Source: Stappia stellulata
GTDB taxonomy: Bacteria > Pseudomonadota > Alphaproteobacteria > Rhizobiales > Stappiaceae
Reading direction: 5' to 3'
Assembly: GCF_020176715.1 (NCBI RefSeq)
Contig: NZ_JAIVMF010000006.1
Coordinates: forward strand, 1-64,000
Length of the DNA stretch: 64,000 nt
Shown here: piece by piece, positions 7,725-17,512 of the stretch
Position numbering within the stretch: position 1 is the stretch's first letter
How the letters are laid out: every line of letters begins with the position of its first letter
Program-made: the position numbers and the translations under genes
Notes under the pieces: generated by a model
The model's database searches: none
What the model saw: only the letters and a program-made list of their open reading frames with translations
Told to the model about the DNA's origin: nothing

Positions 7725-9827
7725 TCAGCTCGCTTCGCGGATCCCCGCGAGGAAGGACTCGACCTTCTGCCGCAGCCGCTTTTCCTCATTCTGCAGCGCC
7801 TCCGCATCCTGGCGAATGCGTAGCGCCACGCCGCCGGTTGTCCGCGCGGCTTCCGACACACCGGCGATATTGCGTGAAACGTCCTGCGTGCCGGCGGTCG
7901 CTTCCTGAACATTCATGGCGATCTCGTTGGTCGCAGCCCCCTGTTGCTCGACACTCGCGGCGATGCTGCCGGAAATCCGGTTGATCTCCTCGATGGTGCG
8001 CGAAATCTCACGGATCGCACCCACCGCACCATCGGTTTCCGTCTGCACTTGCTGGATCTGGGTGACGATCTCATCGGTGGCCTTGGAGGTCTGGGTGGCG
8101 AGCTCCTTGACCTCGGCTGCAACGACCGCAAAGCCCTTGCCCGCCTCGCCGGCGCGCGCCGCCTCGATCGTGGCGTTCAGCGCCAGCAGGTTGGTCTGTT
8201 CGGCGATGTCGTTGATCAGTTTCACCACCTCGCCGATGCGGCTCGCAGCGACCGACAGGCCCTCGATCTTGGTGTTGGTTTGCTTTGCCTGCGACACCGC
8301 GCTTTCCGCGATATCGGCCGAGGTGCGCACCTGACGCGAGATCTCGGAAACGGAGGCGGACAGTTCCTCGGCGGCCGCCGCAACGGTACCGACATTGGAG
8401 GATGCCTCTTCGGAAGCAGCCGCCACCGCCGTGCTTTGCGCACTGGTGTTTTCCGCCGCGCCGGTCAACTCGCCGGCGGCAGCGTTCAGGTTCTCCACGG
8501 AGTGAGCCACCGATCGCAAGAGCTGCGCGGCCGAGGCATCGAAGTCGCTCGTCAGCCGGGCGACCTGTTCCGCGCGGGCAATTCGGCGCTTCTGCTCATC
8601 TTCCTGCTGGGCCGACAGGGCTTCCGCCTGCGCGGAGTTTTCGCGGAACACCTCCAGCGCCTTGCCGATGCGGCCGATCTCGTCGGCGCGGTCGGCAGTG
8701 TCGATGTCCACATCGTAGTTGCCATCGATCAGCGCCTGGATATGCTCCAGCGTGCGCTCCACTGGCCTGCGGATGATACGTTGGCCAACGATATAGAGTG
8801 CCGCGCCGACCCCGATGAGCAGAACCAAGCCGACCCCGACGACCCACATCACGATGGTCTGGGACGCCGCATGCAGGCTCGACAGCGGCACGCTGACGAG
8901 AACCGACCAAATCTGGCCCGTCTCGCCGATCTTGACCGGAATGACCATGCGCATCACGTCCTCGCCGAGCGCGCGGGACCAGCCGGTGTAGTCGAGCGCC
9001 CGTCCATCGGAGATCGCCGCCAGAGCCCGATCGAGGCCGGCGACCTCGTCATCGGCAAAGGCGGCGCGGAACGGTTTGCCGATCAACGAGGTGTCGGGAT
9101 GCGCAACCCAGGTGCCGGCCTGCGACACGAGCGTGATCATGCCCGTATCGAGCGGCTTGATCTGCGCCAGTTCCTCCGAAAAACCGGTGGCGAAGACGTC
9201 GATGCCGGCGACACCCATCACCTTCGCGCCCAGCATGATCGGAGCGGACATGGACACGCCGATCGCGGTGTCGTTGCCGACAGGCCAGGTATAGGGTTCG
9301 GTCGCAAACAGCTCGCCGGTGCGATAGGTGTGATTGAACCACTCCTTGTCGGGCGCATCGGTGATCTCGCCCGTCGGACGATGTCCCAGCGACTCGTCCG
9401 GCTTGCGGAAGACATAGGGCCGCCACTGGCCGGTCGCGTCGTGCCAACTGTCGGCGTTGGCGAATTCGGCATTGCGGCCGTCAAGCTCGTCGGTGATGAC
9501 AACGCCCCAGGCGCCCGAGAGGGTCTTGTCGCCGCGGACCTTCTGTTCGATGACCGCCGTCCAAGCCTGACGATCGGTCACGCCCTTGGCCTTGAGCGCG
9601 GTGAAGGTCTGCGCCAGACCTTCCGTGGTGGTCAGACCCTTTTCGAGCTGACGACGAATCGACTGCGCTTCGCGCTCGCCGACCGCCCTGGCCTCGCCAA
9701 TGGCAATGTCCTTGGCGATACGCGAGGATTGCCAGGCAATGATGGAGATACCGCAGACAAGCGTCAGGAACAGCACAAGGCTGCTCGTGACGACGAGCTT
9801 TATCGTGATTGACGCATTCTTGAACAT
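7725..9827 (-). CDS. Methyl-accepting chemotaxis protein with Cache sensor domain
   Basis: A 700-residue transmembrane chemoreceptor. It has a TM helix at about 10-30, a large periplasmic Cache-like sensor (35-320, with AWGVVITDE and [21 protein letters not shown]), a second TM at about 322-347, a HAMP domain (348-400) and a long coiled-coil signalling domain. The signalling tip [20 protein letters not shown] is intact, so it should couple to CheA/CheW. There is no C-terminal CheR-tethering pentapeptide; it ends GIREAS. The ligand cannot be read from the sequence. No chemotaxis gene is adjacent, so it is an orphan receptor. Confidence 0.93.
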   Translation of the reverse strand: MFKNASITIKLVVTSSLVLFLTLVCGISIIAWQSSRIAKDIAIGEARAVGEREAQSIRRQLEKGLTTTEGLAQTFTALKAKGVTDRQAWTAVIEQKVRGDKTLSGAWGVVITDELDGRNAEFANADSWHDATGQWRPYVFRKPDESLGHRPTGEITDAPDKEWFNHTYRTGELFATEPYTWPVGNDTAIGVSMSAPIMLGAKVMGVAGIDVFATGFSEELAQIKPLDTGMITLVSQAGTWVAHPDTSLIGKPFRAAFADDEVAGLDRALAAISDGRALDYTGWSRALGEDVMRMVIPVKIGETGQIWSVLVSVPLSSLHAASQTIVMWVVGVGLVLLIGVGAALYIVGQRIIRRPVERTLEHIQALIDGNYDVDIDTADRADEIGRIGKALEVFRENSAQAEALSAQQEDEQKRRIARAEQVARLTSDFDASAAQLLRSVAHSVENLNAAAGELTGAAENTSAQSTAVAAASEEASSNVGTVAAAAEELSASVSEISRQVRTSADIAESAVSQAKQTNTKIEGLSVAASRIGEVVKLINDIAEQTNLLALNATIEAARAGEAGKGFAVVAAEVKELATQTSKATDEIVTQIQQVQTETDGAVGAIREISRTIEEINRISGSIAASVEQQGAATNEIAMNVQEATAGTQDVSRNIAGVSEAARTTGGVALRIRQDAEALQNEEKRLRQKVESFLAGIREAS

Positions 9828-9995
9828 GGGGGCATCCGGTCGCTATTGGGCTGCGCCGGTTTCCACCCGACGCCTCTCAACACCGCTACGTTGCGTCGCC
9901 ATAACAAGTGGTAAATGGCAACCTGTATTCTTGCCCCGGCCCTTCTTTCCAAAAAAATTTAGCGATGAATGAAGTATTTTTGGTTGCAATCACGC

Positions 9996-10033
9996 TCACG
10001 GCGCAGGATGTGATTGCACACCCTGCGCCGTGA
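9996..10033 (-). terminator. Inverted repeat after the pyrimidine operon
   Basis: TCACGGCGCAG at 9996-10006 pairs with CTGCGCCGTGA at 10023-10033 across a 16-nt loop. It lies just after the stop of the substrate-binding-protein gene (10050), the last gene of the long minus-strand operon. There is no clear U-tract, so terminator function is inferred from position. Confidence 0.45.
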
Positions 10034-10049
10034 ATTGTCAGTACACTTC

Positions 10050-11027
10050 CTACATCTTGTCGGTCACCACGGTTGTGGTGGCGCCTTCCGGCTCCTTGGT
10101 GATCACCGGATCCGACCCGCCGCTGAGAAGCGTCATCACCGTGCGCTGGTAGTCCTCCAGGTCGAGGGTCCCGTCGGTGCCTTCGGTCAGCTTGTTGATC
10201 TCGCGCACCATGCGCCGCTGATGCTTCTCGGTCTGGGCACCGGTCGCATCGTTTTCCAGAACGATATCGGCGGCCTCGTCCGGGTTCTCGCGGGCATAGT
10301 TCCAGCCCTTCATCGAGGCACGCACGAAGCGGGCCATCTTGTCGACGAAGGCCGGATCTTCGAGGTTCTCCTCCAGAACATAGAGCCCGTCCTCCAGCGT
10401 CGCGGACCCCTGCTCCTCATACTTGAAGACGATCAGCTCCTCCTCGGGAATGCCCGCATCGATCACCTGCCAGTATTCGTTGTAGGTCATCGTCGAGATG
10501 CAGTCGGCCTGCTTCTGCAGGAGCGGATCGACGTTGAAGCCCTGCTTGAGCACGGTCACGCCATTGTCGCTGCCGTCGGTCGGAATGCCGAGCTGGCTCA
10601 TCCACGACAGGAACGGATACTCGTTGCCGAAGAACCAGACGCCGAGCGTGCGCCCGCGGAAATCCTCCGGCTTGGTGATGCCGGTTTCCTTCAGGCAGGT
10701 CAGCATCATGCCCGACTTCTTGAACGGCTGGGCGATATTGACCAGCGGAACGCCGCGCTCGCGGCTGGCAAGGGCCGAGGGCATCCAGTCGACAACGACA
10801 TCGGCGCCACCGCCGGCGATTACCTGCGGCGGAGCGATGTCCGGTCCGCCCGGCTTGATGGTGACGTCGAGACCTTCCTCTTCGTAGAAGCCCTTGTCCT
10901 GCGCCACGTAATAGCCGGCGAACTGGCCCTGCGTGACCCACTTCAGCTGCAGCGTGACCTCGTCGGCCGCCTGAGCCGGCCCGAGGACCAGGGCCATAGC
11001 GGCCGCGGCTAGCAAAGTCTTTCTCAT
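10050..11027 (-). CDS. ABC transporter substrate-binding protein, NMT1/THI5-like
   Basis: A periplasmic binding protein of 325 residues with a clear signal peptide cut after LGPAQA. The mature part begins with the family pattern VTLQLKWVTQGQFAGYYVAQDKGFY and has the GGPDIAPPQVIAGGGADVVV motif. NMT1/THI5-like proteins bind thiamine-precursor-like pyrimidines, sulfonates and related small molecules. Here it closes an operon for pyrimidine degradation, so uracil, thymine or dihydropyrimidines/hydantoins are the likely cargo (inference). It works with the two permeases and the ATPase just upstream. Confidence 0.88.
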   Translation of the reverse strand: MRKTLLAAAAMALVLGPAQAADEVTLQLKWVTQGQFAGYYVAQDKGFYEEEGLDVTIKPGGPDIAPPQVIAGGGADVVVDWMPSALASRERGVPLVNIAQPFKKSGMMLTCLKETGITKPEDFRGRTLGVWFFGNEYPFLSWMSQLGIPTDGSDNGVTVLKQGFNVDPLLQKQADCISTMTYNEYWQVIDAGIPEEELIVFKYEEQGSATLEDGLYVLEENLEDPAFVDKMARFVRASMKGWNYARENPDEAADIVLENDATGAQTEKHQRRMVREINKLTEGTDGTLDLEDYQRTVMTLLSGGSDPVITKEPEGATTTVVTDKM

Positions 11028-11061
11028 GTCCTACTCCCTCTGGTTTCGGCCCCGCCGTCCG

Positions 11062-12219
11062 TTATCCCCGGACTGACGGATGCCAGAAGGTGACGACCCG
11101 TTCCACGAGCGCCACCAAGCCGTAGAAAAGCGATCCGGCGAGCGCCGCAACGGCAATCGACGCCCAGACCATGTCGACATTCATGCGCCCGACCTCGGTG
11201 GAAATGCGGAATCCCATTCCGACGATGGGCGTGCCGAAGAACTCCGCAACAATGGCCCCGATGAGCGCAAGCGTCGAGTTGATTTTCAAGGCATTGAAGA
11301 TGAAGGGCATTGCCATCGGCAGCCGCATCTTGATCAACGTCTGGCGGTAGTCTGCCGCATATGTGTGCATCAGGTCGTGCTGGATGCGATCCGCTGCGGC
11401 AAGACCCGTCACCGTGTTCACCAGCATCGGAAAGAACGTCATGATGATGACGACGGCGGCCTTCGACGGCCAGTCGAAGCCGAACCACATCACCATGATC
11501 GGCGCCACGCCGATGATCGGCAGGGCCGACACCAGGTTTCCGATGGGCAGCAGCCCGCGCCGCAGGAACGGAACCCGGTCGACCAGAATGGCGACCACGA
11601 AGCCCGAGCCGCAGCCGATGGCGTATCCGATGAGCACGCCCTTGAGGAAGGTCTGCTGGAAATCCTTCCAGAGAATGTCGGGAGAGGCCAGCAGGCGGAC
11701 CCAGACCTCGGAGGGCGGCGGCAGGAGCACGCGCGGCACGGCGAAGCCGACGACCAGCAACTGCCAAAGGATCAACAACCAGATGCCGAAGGTGAGCGGG
11801 ATCGCCAGCGCCACGAGCCGCCGCAACGCCGGATCGCGCGGCTCCAGCGCCGCCATTTCCTCCACGCTCAGCCAGGCCATCGCCCAGGCGACGACCAGAT
11901 AGGCCCAGAACCCCGCTCCCGCATCGCCCGCGTGCGGCGTGATCAGCCCGATCAGGGCAAAGGCGAGCGCATAGGACACGCCGCCGAGCCCGATGCAGGC
12001 ATAGACGCGACCGACCCGGGCAAACCGGTAGGCCGCAAGCAGCACGATGGCCGCCCCCACCGCCAGCGCGAGCGATGGCGTGTCGATCAGGTCGAGCCGA
12101 AGGCTTTCACCGCGGATGACCGGAAGCAGGATCGCCACCACGGCGAGGCCGAGCGCGCCGGTCGACAGGATCCCGGCGACGGGGCTCTTCGCGCTTGCAC
12201 GTTGTGCAACAGATGTCAT
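11062..12219 (-). CDS. ABC transporter permease (long form)
   Basis: An inner-membrane permease of the SsuC/TauC-like BPD_transp_1 family. The 385 residues exceed the usual 250-270 because about 120 residues with four or so extra TM helices precede the permease core. The core carries the EAA-type loop TYAADYRQTLIKMRLPMAMPFIFNALK. The ATG at 12219 overlaps the previous stop as ATGA, so translation is probably coupled. It presumably forms a heterodimer with the next permease upstream. Confidence 0.87.
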   Translation of the reverse strand: MTSVAQRASAKSPVAGILSTGALGLAVVAILLPVIRGESLRLDLIDTPSLALAVGAAIVLLAAYRFARVGRVYACIGLGGVSYALAFALIGLITPHAGDAGAGFWAYLVVAWAMAWLSVEEMAALEPRDPALRRLVALAIPLTFGIWLLILWQLLVVGFAVPRVLLPPPSEVWVRLLASPDILWKDFQQTFLKGVLIGYAIGCGSGFVVAILVDRVPFLRRGLLPIGNLVSALPIIGVAPIMVMWFGFDWPSKAAVVIIMTFFPMLVNTVTGLAAADRIQHDLMHTYAADYRQTLIKMRLPMAMPFIFNALKINSTLALIGAIVAEFFGTPIVGMGFRISTEVGRMNVDMVWASIAVAALAGSLFYGLVALVERVVTFWHPSVRG

Positions 12220-13136
12220 TGTGCCATCCCCATTCGCTTGAGAGCACTCCGCTCGGCCAGCCCGATCAGCGACACCAGCGCCGCGGCGAGGACCGCAGCG
12301 ACGATCAGCGCCGACCAGATCTGTACGGTCTGACCGTAGTAGGAGCCGGCGAGCAGGCGCGCGCCGAGCCCGGCGACCGCGCCGGTCGGCAATTCGCCGA
12401 CGATGGCGCCGACAAGGCTCGCCGCAACGCCAACCTTCATCGAGGCGAAAAGATAAGGCGCAGCCGACGGCAGGCGCAGCTTCCACAGCGTCTGCGACGC
12501 CGATGCCGAATAGGTCTTCATCAGGTCGAGCTGGATGATTTCCGGCGAGCGCAGGCCCTTCACCATGCCGACGGTAACTGGAAAGAACGACAGATAGGTC
12601 GAGATCAGCGCCTTGGGCAGAAGACCCGAAATCCCGATCGCGTTCAGCACCACGATGATCATCGGCGCGATGGCGAGGATCGGGATCGTTTGCGACGCAA
12701 TCACCCAGGGCATCAGGCTCTTGTCGAGCACACGGCTGTGCACGATCCCGATGGCGAGCAGGATGCCGAGCACCGTTCCCATCAGGAAACCGAGCAGCGT
12801 GGAGGAAAGCGTGATCGAGCTGTGATAGACGAGGCTGCGCTTGGAGGTGATGCTCTTTTCCGCCGTGGTCTCCCAGATCTCGACCGCAACTTGATGCGGC
12901 GACGGCAGCACCGGACGGTCCTGCGCCAGCGTATCGGTGACGAGTTGGACGATGGAAACGTCCTCCACACCGCCGCGCTTGTAGATGTCGCGCTGGAACG
13001 GCGTGTTGAGCAGCACGGCGGCGAGATACCAGCCCGCCAGCAGCACGGCGACCACGACAAGGACAGGTCCGGCGGTGCCCGACATCAGTCCGGCAAAGGG
13101 GGAGCGGGCCAGGGGAGAGAGGGTCGCTGATGTCAT
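12216..13136 (-). CDS. ABC transporter permease
   Basis: A 306-residue BPD_transp_1 permease with about six TM helices. The ATPase-contact loop is visible as TYSASASQTLWKLRLPSAAPYLFASMK. I start it at the ATG at 13136, preceded by GGAGGT with 7-bp spacing; the open frame further upstream is not conserved sequence. It overlaps the downstream permease by ATGA. The upstream boundary overlaps a possible 34-codon gene, also by ATGA. Confidence 0.88.
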   Translation of the reverse strand: MTSATLSPLARSPFAGLMSGTAGPVLVVVAVLLAGWYLAAVLLNTPFQRDIYKRGGVEDVSIVQLVTDTLAQDRPVLPSPHQVAVEIWETTAEKSITSKRSLVYHSSITLSSTLLGFLMGTVLGILLAIGIVHSRVLDKSLMPWVIASQTIPILAIAPMIIVVLNAIGISGLLPKALISTYLSFFPVTVGMVKGLRSPEIIQLDLMKTYSASASQTLWKLRLPSAAPYLFASMKVGVAASLVGAIVGELPTGAVAGLGARLLAGSYYGQTVQIWSALIVAAVLAAALVSLIGLAERSALKRMGMAQ

Positions 13137-13237
13137 GTCCGCACCTCCGCTCGGGCGTGTGGCGCACCAACCGCCTTGCCGGATGTCGACACGGTGCGCT
13201 TGCGGGACCGGCCGAGGATTCGGCTGTACCTCTTCAT
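13133..13237 (-). CDS. Possible 34-residue basic peptide
   Basis: The frame begins MKRYSRILGRSRKRTVSTSG and ends at a TGA. Its start codon overlaps the stop of the membrane protein upstream (ATGA) and its stop overlaps the start of the permease downstream (ATGA). It therefore exactly fills the gap between two genes that themselves use ATGA coupling. The peptide is strongly basic (8 Arg and 3 Lys of 34) with no TM helix. The alternative is a chance open frame acting only as a translational bridge. I do not recognise it. Confidence 0.4.
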   Translation of the reverse strand: MKRYSRILGRSRKRTVSTSGKAVGAPHARAEVRT

Positions 13238-13848
13238 GCGGGCTCTCCCTGCTGTTTGAGCCAGGTTTCGATTGCTTCCATGAGGACCCCGGCTGCCGCG
13301 GGACCGAGCGCGGCGCCCAGATAGACCGTCTCGCCATCATGATCGAAGGCAAGCGCGCCATAGCGACCGAGTGGAATCCCGGCACCGTCTTCCTGCGGGG
13401 TCTCCGGATCGCCGGTAATCATGTTGCGCCGAAGATTTCGAATCAGGTCCGCGTGGTAGTGGCGGCTGACGCCGACCCAGGGGAGGATCACCCGCTTGGT
13501 CAGGATGCCGTCGCGCAGGATCACCACCTCGCGCCCGACAAGCATCCAAAGGAAGGCCGCAGCGGTTGCGACCCATCCACCCGCCCAGACCACGCACCAC
13601 ACACCGATGAACATCGCAAAGACCGCCGGCCCGGCGAGCGAGCCAAGAAAGGCGAAGAACGACACGACGCCGGCAAAGGTCCACGCCGCCAACCAGACCC
13701 CCAGAAAGACCACGACCGGGCCCGGGCGACGCGAGGGAATATCGATGCGCGTTCCAACGTCATCGGAATAGACACATACGCGACCGAACTGGAGCGTGTG
13801 TCCCGCCTGCGGCACGTCATTGCGCGAATCGAGCGACGTCGCGGTCAT
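13234..13848 (-). CDS. Unknown membrane protein, PH-domain-like, in transporter operon
   Basis: A 204-residue protein I do not recognise by name. A short cytosolic N-terminus is followed by two close TM helices (about 45-70 and 75-105), then a beta-rich cytosolic domain (GREVVILRDGILTKRVILPWVGVSRHYH). This is the layout of bacterial PH-like membrane proteins. It starts at 13848 with an ATGA overlap onto the preceding gene, which has the same architecture. Its place inside an ABC-transporter operon suggests an accessory transporter role, which is inference. Confidence 0.7.
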   Translation of the reverse strand: MTATSLDSRNDVPQAGHTLQFGRVCVYSDDVGTRIDIPSRRPGPVVVFLGVWLAAWTFAGVVSFFAFLGSLAGPAVFAMFIGVWCVVWAGGWVATAAAFLWMLVGREVVILRDGILTKRVILPWVGVSRHYHADLIRNLRRNMITGDPETPQEDGAGIPLGRYGALAFDHDGETVYLGAALGPAAAGVLMEAIETWLKQQGEPA

Positions 13849-14405
13849 TCCTCGCGTCCCCGTTCCATCCGCTCCAGAAGCACAGTCCGCACGGCCCCGG
13901 CCTGCTCCAGCGAGATGCCGGACACCAGGCGCCGGGACGCGCCGTCGGCGGTCTTCACGTCGAGACCGTAGCCCGGCCAGTCGACCGGTTTGGTCTTGGC
14001 CTTGCCGTATTCCGTCTGGCCCATCGACACACTGGCGAGCTCGCTGAAGGGCCACCGCCGCGTCGGAGCGAGCGGCACGGCGCCAAGGCCGGGCAGCACC
14101 AGCATCGAGGTTGCCTCGACGTCCGATTGCCGGATCTTCAGCAGGACCGTTCCAAAATTCGCCCGTGCGAGCTCATAGAGCATGTAGCCGAGCAGACCGG
14201 CCATCGCGAGGGTCACGATATCGAGATGCGACGCGGCATAGGCCGCCGTCGCGACGGCGAGAAAGACGACGGGAATGCCGGCCACCACGGTGGCGATCGG
14301 CCTTTGATGCGAGGCCACCGTGAACCGCTCGACGTCGCCGTCGCGCGTCCGCGTCATCTCGGTCGCCCGCCAGCCGATCCCGAACCGCATGGTCTCAGTC
14401 ATCAT
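13845..14405 (-). CDS. Unknown membrane protein, paired with the next gene
   Basis: 186 residues: a beta-rich N-terminal segment, two TM helices (about 37-60 and 63-83), then a beta-rich C-terminal domain (FGTVLLKIRQSDVEATSMLVLP ... RRLVSGISLEQAGAV). The layout parallels the 204-residue protein encoded immediately downstream, suggesting an ancestral duplication. It overlaps the ATPase gene by 11 bp at its start and the next gene by ATGA. The function is unknown. Confidence 0.68.
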   Translation of the reverse strand: MMTETMRFGIGWRATEMTRTRDGDVERFTVASHQRPIATVVAGIPVVFLAVATAAYAASHLDIVTLAMAGLLGYMLYELARANFGTVLLKIRQSDVEATSMLVLPGLGAVPLAPTRRWPFSELASVSMGQTEYGKAKTKPVDWPGYGLDVKTADGASRRLVSGISLEQAGAVRTVLLERMERGREE

Positions 14406-15186
14406 AGGAATGCCCCGCCCTGAGGCCTTCGCGCACCCGGTGGGCGATTTTCAGGAACTCCGGCGTTTCGCGGATGTCGAGCGTGCGGTCGCGCGGCAGG
14501 TCGCTTTCGATCACGTCGTAGATACGGCCGGGTCGCGGACACAGCACGACGATCTTGGTGGAGAGGAACACGGCTTCGGGAATCGAGTGGGTGACGAAGA
14601 CCACCGTCTTGTTGGTCTTGTCCCACAGCTTCAGGAGCTGTTCGTTGAGGTGATCGCGGACGATCTCGTCCAATGCGCCGAAGGGCTCGTCCATCAGGAG
14701 CAGGTCGGGATCGAAGGAGAGCGCGCGTGCGATGGAGGCGCGCTGCTGCATGCCGCCGGAAAGCTGCCAAGGGTACTTGCGCTCGAAGCCGGCGAGATTG
14801 ACCAGCTCCATGTTCTTCCTGATGCGCTCCTCGCGCTCCGCCTTTCCCATGCCCATGATCTCGAGCGGCAGCGCGATGTTGTCGGAGATGGTACGCCAGG
14901 GATAAAGGGCGGCGGCCTGAAAGACGTAGCCATAGGCGCGCTTCAGCCGCGCCTCGTCCGGCGTCATGCCGTTGACGGAGATCGATCCGCCGGTCGGCTG
15001 CTCCAGATCGGCGATCACGCGCAAGAGCGTGGTCTTGCCGCAGCCCGACGGGCCGATGAAGGAGACGAACTCGCCCTCGCCGATGGCGAGATCGATGTCG
15101 GAGAGCGCGTGGACGGGACCGTCGTTGGTCTCGAAAGTCAGCGACAGGTTGGCGATGTCGATGACTGTATCGGCGTTTGTTGACAT
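14395..15186 (-). CDS. ABC transporter ATP-binding protein, nitrate/sulfonate/taurine type
   Basis: A 263-residue ATPase energising the adjacent permeases. Walker A GPSGCGKTT, signature LSGGMQQR, Walker B LLLMDEPFGALDE and the switch histidine in VFVTHSIPEA are all intact. The sequence is of the SsuB/TauB group. The start at 15186 (MSTNADTV) is followed directly by the conserved domain. It lies between the molybdopterin oxidoreductase gene and the membrane-protein pair in the same operon. Confidence 0.93.
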   Translation of the reverse strand: MSTNADTVIDIANLSLTFETNDGPVHALSDIDLAIGEGEFVSFIGPSGCGKTTLLRVIADLEQPTGGSISVNGMTPDEARLKRAYGYVFQAAALYPWRTISDNIALPLEIMGMGKAEREERIRKNMELVNLAGFERKYPWQLSGGMQQRASIARALSFDPDLLLMDEPFGALDEIVRDHLNEQLLKLWDKTNKTVVFVTHSIPEAVFLSTKIVVLCPRPGRIYDVIESDLPRDRTLDIRETPEFLKIAHRVREGLRAGHSYDD

Positions 15187-15233
15187 TGACTCTCTTCCCT
15201 TGGGTGCCGCTCCGGCGACGGCCGCGGCCCTCG

Positions 15234-15983
15234 TCATTGCTGCCCCGCGCTGAGATCGGTGTTTTTGTCCCCAACGTCACCGCCGGACGATGTCCCAAGC
15301 GAACGCCGGGCGTCATATTTCCTCATCGCGCGACGAAACAGAAAGGCGTTTGGAGCGATCAGGGGACGATACAGGTATCTCAGGATCCACCCCGGCACCC
15401 CGGACCCGCGTTCCTCGAGGGCGACACGCCCCCTCGGGTGGACGAGAAAGCCGAGACCCGGAGGGCGGAAATCGCTCTGCTCCCTGACGAACTTCAGTTT
15501 GGCGACGTGTTTGGCATTCTTGTAGCCATAATGTGCCGGAGCCACGAGACGCAGCGGCGCGCCGTGCTCAACCGTGAGCGCCACTCCGTTCAAACGGTCG
15601 GCGAGAAGCACATCCGCGGCGCGCAGGTCCTCAAGCGGGAGGGACGTCGCGTAGCCGTCTTGGCACGTCACGATAACGACGCGCGCCGCCTCCCCGATGC
15701 CCGCGACCCGGTCGATCTCCGCCAGCACATCGGCAAGCAGATACCCTTCCCAAACAAGGCCGGTACAGGACCATGAGGTCACGCAATGAAAGTCGCTGAC
15801 CTGGCTTGTTCTCCGGACATGGGGCAGCAGGTCTTCCAGACGCACCTCCCGCTCAACCTCGCCACAGATCCGAACGCCGACCTCCCCGGCGTCGTCGGGA
15901 AACCGGTGCGCGAAGGGTGTCAGGCCAAACCTGGGGAAATCCCGCCTTCGTCGCTGTCCGACCGGAAGGGATGTCTCGCCCAT
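15234..15983 (-). CDS. Molybdopterin-dependent oxidoreductase, sulfite-oxidase fold
   Basis: A 249-residue protein with the single sulfite-oxidase/YedY-type molybdopterin-binding domain. The molybdenum-ligating cysteine lies in DFHCVTSWS. No twin-arginine or other signal peptide with a hydrophobic core is visible, so it is probably cytosolic, unlike YedY. It starts 5 bp after the dihydropyrimidinase stop and is surely co-transcribed. It may act on a pyrimidine-derived or sulfur/N-oxide substrate; the sequence does not say. Longer upstream in-frame sequence is antisense-type noise. Confidence 0.8.
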   Translation of the reverse strand: MGETSLPVGQRRRRDFPRFGLTPFAHRFPDDAGEVGVRICGEVEREVRLEDLLPHVRRTSQVSDFHCVTSWSCTGLVWEGYLLADVLAEIDRVAGIGEAARVVIVTCQDGYATSLPLEDLRAADVLLADRLNGVALTVEHGAPLRLVAPAHYGYKNAKHVAKLKFVREQSDFRPPGLGFLVHPRGRVALEERGSGVPGWILRYLYRPLIAPNAFLFRRAMRKYDARRSLGTSSGGDVGDKNTDLSAGQQ

Positions 15984-15988
15984 CGCGA

Positions 15989-17446
15989 TCAAACGCCGGT
16001 TGCCGGAATGCCGGTGCGCTCCACCTTGCGCGGCGCGGTGAGTTCTTTCCAGGTCGACAGCGCCCTGTTCACCGCCTGGAACGGCGTGCGCTTGACGAAC
16101 TGGCCGTGGCCCTGCTTTTCGATGACCTTGCCGTCCGCGAAGCCGACGCGGCCGCGGGTCAGCGTGAAGCGCGGCAGGCCCTTCACATGCTTGCCCTCGA
16201 AGACGTTGTAGTCGATCGCCGAGACCTGATTGGCCGCCGTAATGGTTTTTTCCTTCGCCGGATCCCAGACAACGATATCCGCATCGGCGCCGACCAGGAT
16301 CGCGCCCTTTCTGGGATAGATGTTGAGGATCTTGGCGATGTTGGTCGAGGTCACGGCAACGAATTCGTTCATCGTCAGCCGCCCGGTGGCGACGCCATGG
16401 GTCCACAGCATCGGCATGCGGTCTTCCAGACCGCCGGTGCCGTTGGGGATCTTGGTGAAGTCGCCGACGCCGTAGCGCTTCTGTTCGGTGGAGAAGGCGC
16501 AGTGGTCGGTCGCAACCACCTGCAGCGTGCCCGCCTGAAGGCCGGCCCAGAGGCTGTCCTGATGCTTCTTGTCGCGGAACGGCGGCGACATCACGCGGCG
16601 TGCGGCGTGGTCCCAGTCGGGGTGGCGGTATTCGCTGTCGTCCAGCGTCAGGTGCTGGATCAACGGCTCGCCGTAGCAGCGGATGCCGTTCTGCTTGGCC
16701 CGGCGGATCGCCTCATGCGCCTGTTCCGACGAGGTGTGCACCACATAGAGCGGCACGCCGGCCATGTCGGCGATCATGATCGCGCGGTTGGTCGCCTCGC
16801 CCTCGACCTCGGGCGGACGGGAATAGGCATGCGCCTCCGGCCCGTTGTTGCCTTCCGCCAGAAGCCGCGTGGAGAGATCGGCGACGACATCGCCGTTTTC
16901 GGCATGCACCATCGGCAGCGCGCCGAGGGCCGCACAGCGCTGGAAGGAGGCGAACATCTCGTCGTCCTCGATCATCAGCGCGCCCTTGTAGGCCATGAAG
17001 TGCTTGAAGGTGTTGATGCCGCGCTCGTGAACGACGGTCTCCATCTCGTTGAAGACCTGCTCGCTCCACCAGGTGATCGCCATGTGGAAGGAGTAATCAC
17101 AATGGGCCATCGTCGACTTGTTGTCCCACATCTGGATGGCTTCCAGCAGGGACTGCTGCGGTGCGGGCAGGCAGAAGTCGACGACCATCGACGTACCGCC
17201 GGCAAGGGCGGCCTTGGTGCCACTGTCGAAATTGTCGGTCGAATAGGTGCCCATGAAGGGCATTTCCAGATGCACATGCGGGTCGATGCCGCCCGGCATG
17301 ACATAGCAGCCGGTGGCATCCAGCACCTCGTCGCCGGAAAGGTTCGGGCCGATCTCGACGATCTTGCCGCCCTCGACCTTGACGTCCGCCTCATAGGTCA
17401 GGTCTGCCGTGACGACAGTTCCGCCCTTGATCACTTTGCTGGTCAT
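15989..17446 (-). CDS. hydA: Dihydropyrimidinase
   Basis: This hydrolyses dihydrouracil/dihydrothymine to N-carbamoyl-beta-alanine or its methyl homologue, step 2 of the reductive pathway. It is a 485-residue amidohydrolase. The binuclear metal site is complete: HVH in GGIDPHVHLEMP, carbamylated Lys in FKHFMAYKG, His in MVHAENGD, His in YVVHTSS, and Asp in VVATDHCAF. The full reductive-pathway set around it argues for a pyrimidine rather than a hydantoin role. Confidence 0.94.
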   Translation of the reverse strand: MTSKVIKGGTVVTADLTYEADVKVEGGKIVEIGPNLSGDEVLDATGCYVMPGGIDPHVHLEMPFMGTYSTDNFDSGTKAALAGGTSMVVDFCLPAPQQSLLEAIQMWDNKSTMAHCDYSFHMAITWWSEQVFNEMETVVHERGINTFKHFMAYKGALMIEDDEMFASFQRCAALGALPMVHAENGDVVADLSTRLLAEGNNGPEAHAYSRPPEVEGEATNRAIMIADMAGVPLYVVHTSSEQAHEAIRRAKQNGIRCYGEPLIQHLTLDDSEYRHPDWDHAARRVMSPPFRDKKHQDSLWAGLQAGTLQVVATDHCAFSTEQKRYGVGDFTKIPNGTGGLEDRMPMLWTHGVATGRLTMNEFVAVTSTNIAKILNIYPRKGAILVGADADIVVWDPAKEKTITAANQVSAIDYNVFEGKHVKGLPRFTLTRGRVGFADGKVIEKQGHGQFVKRTPFQAVNRALSTWKELTAPRKVERTGIPATGV

Positions 17447-17512
17447 GGCTTGATCCCTCTGTCTGGTGTGTCCGCGAGGCCTCTTGTCGGACCTTTCGGT
17501 TGTCTAGGGGGC

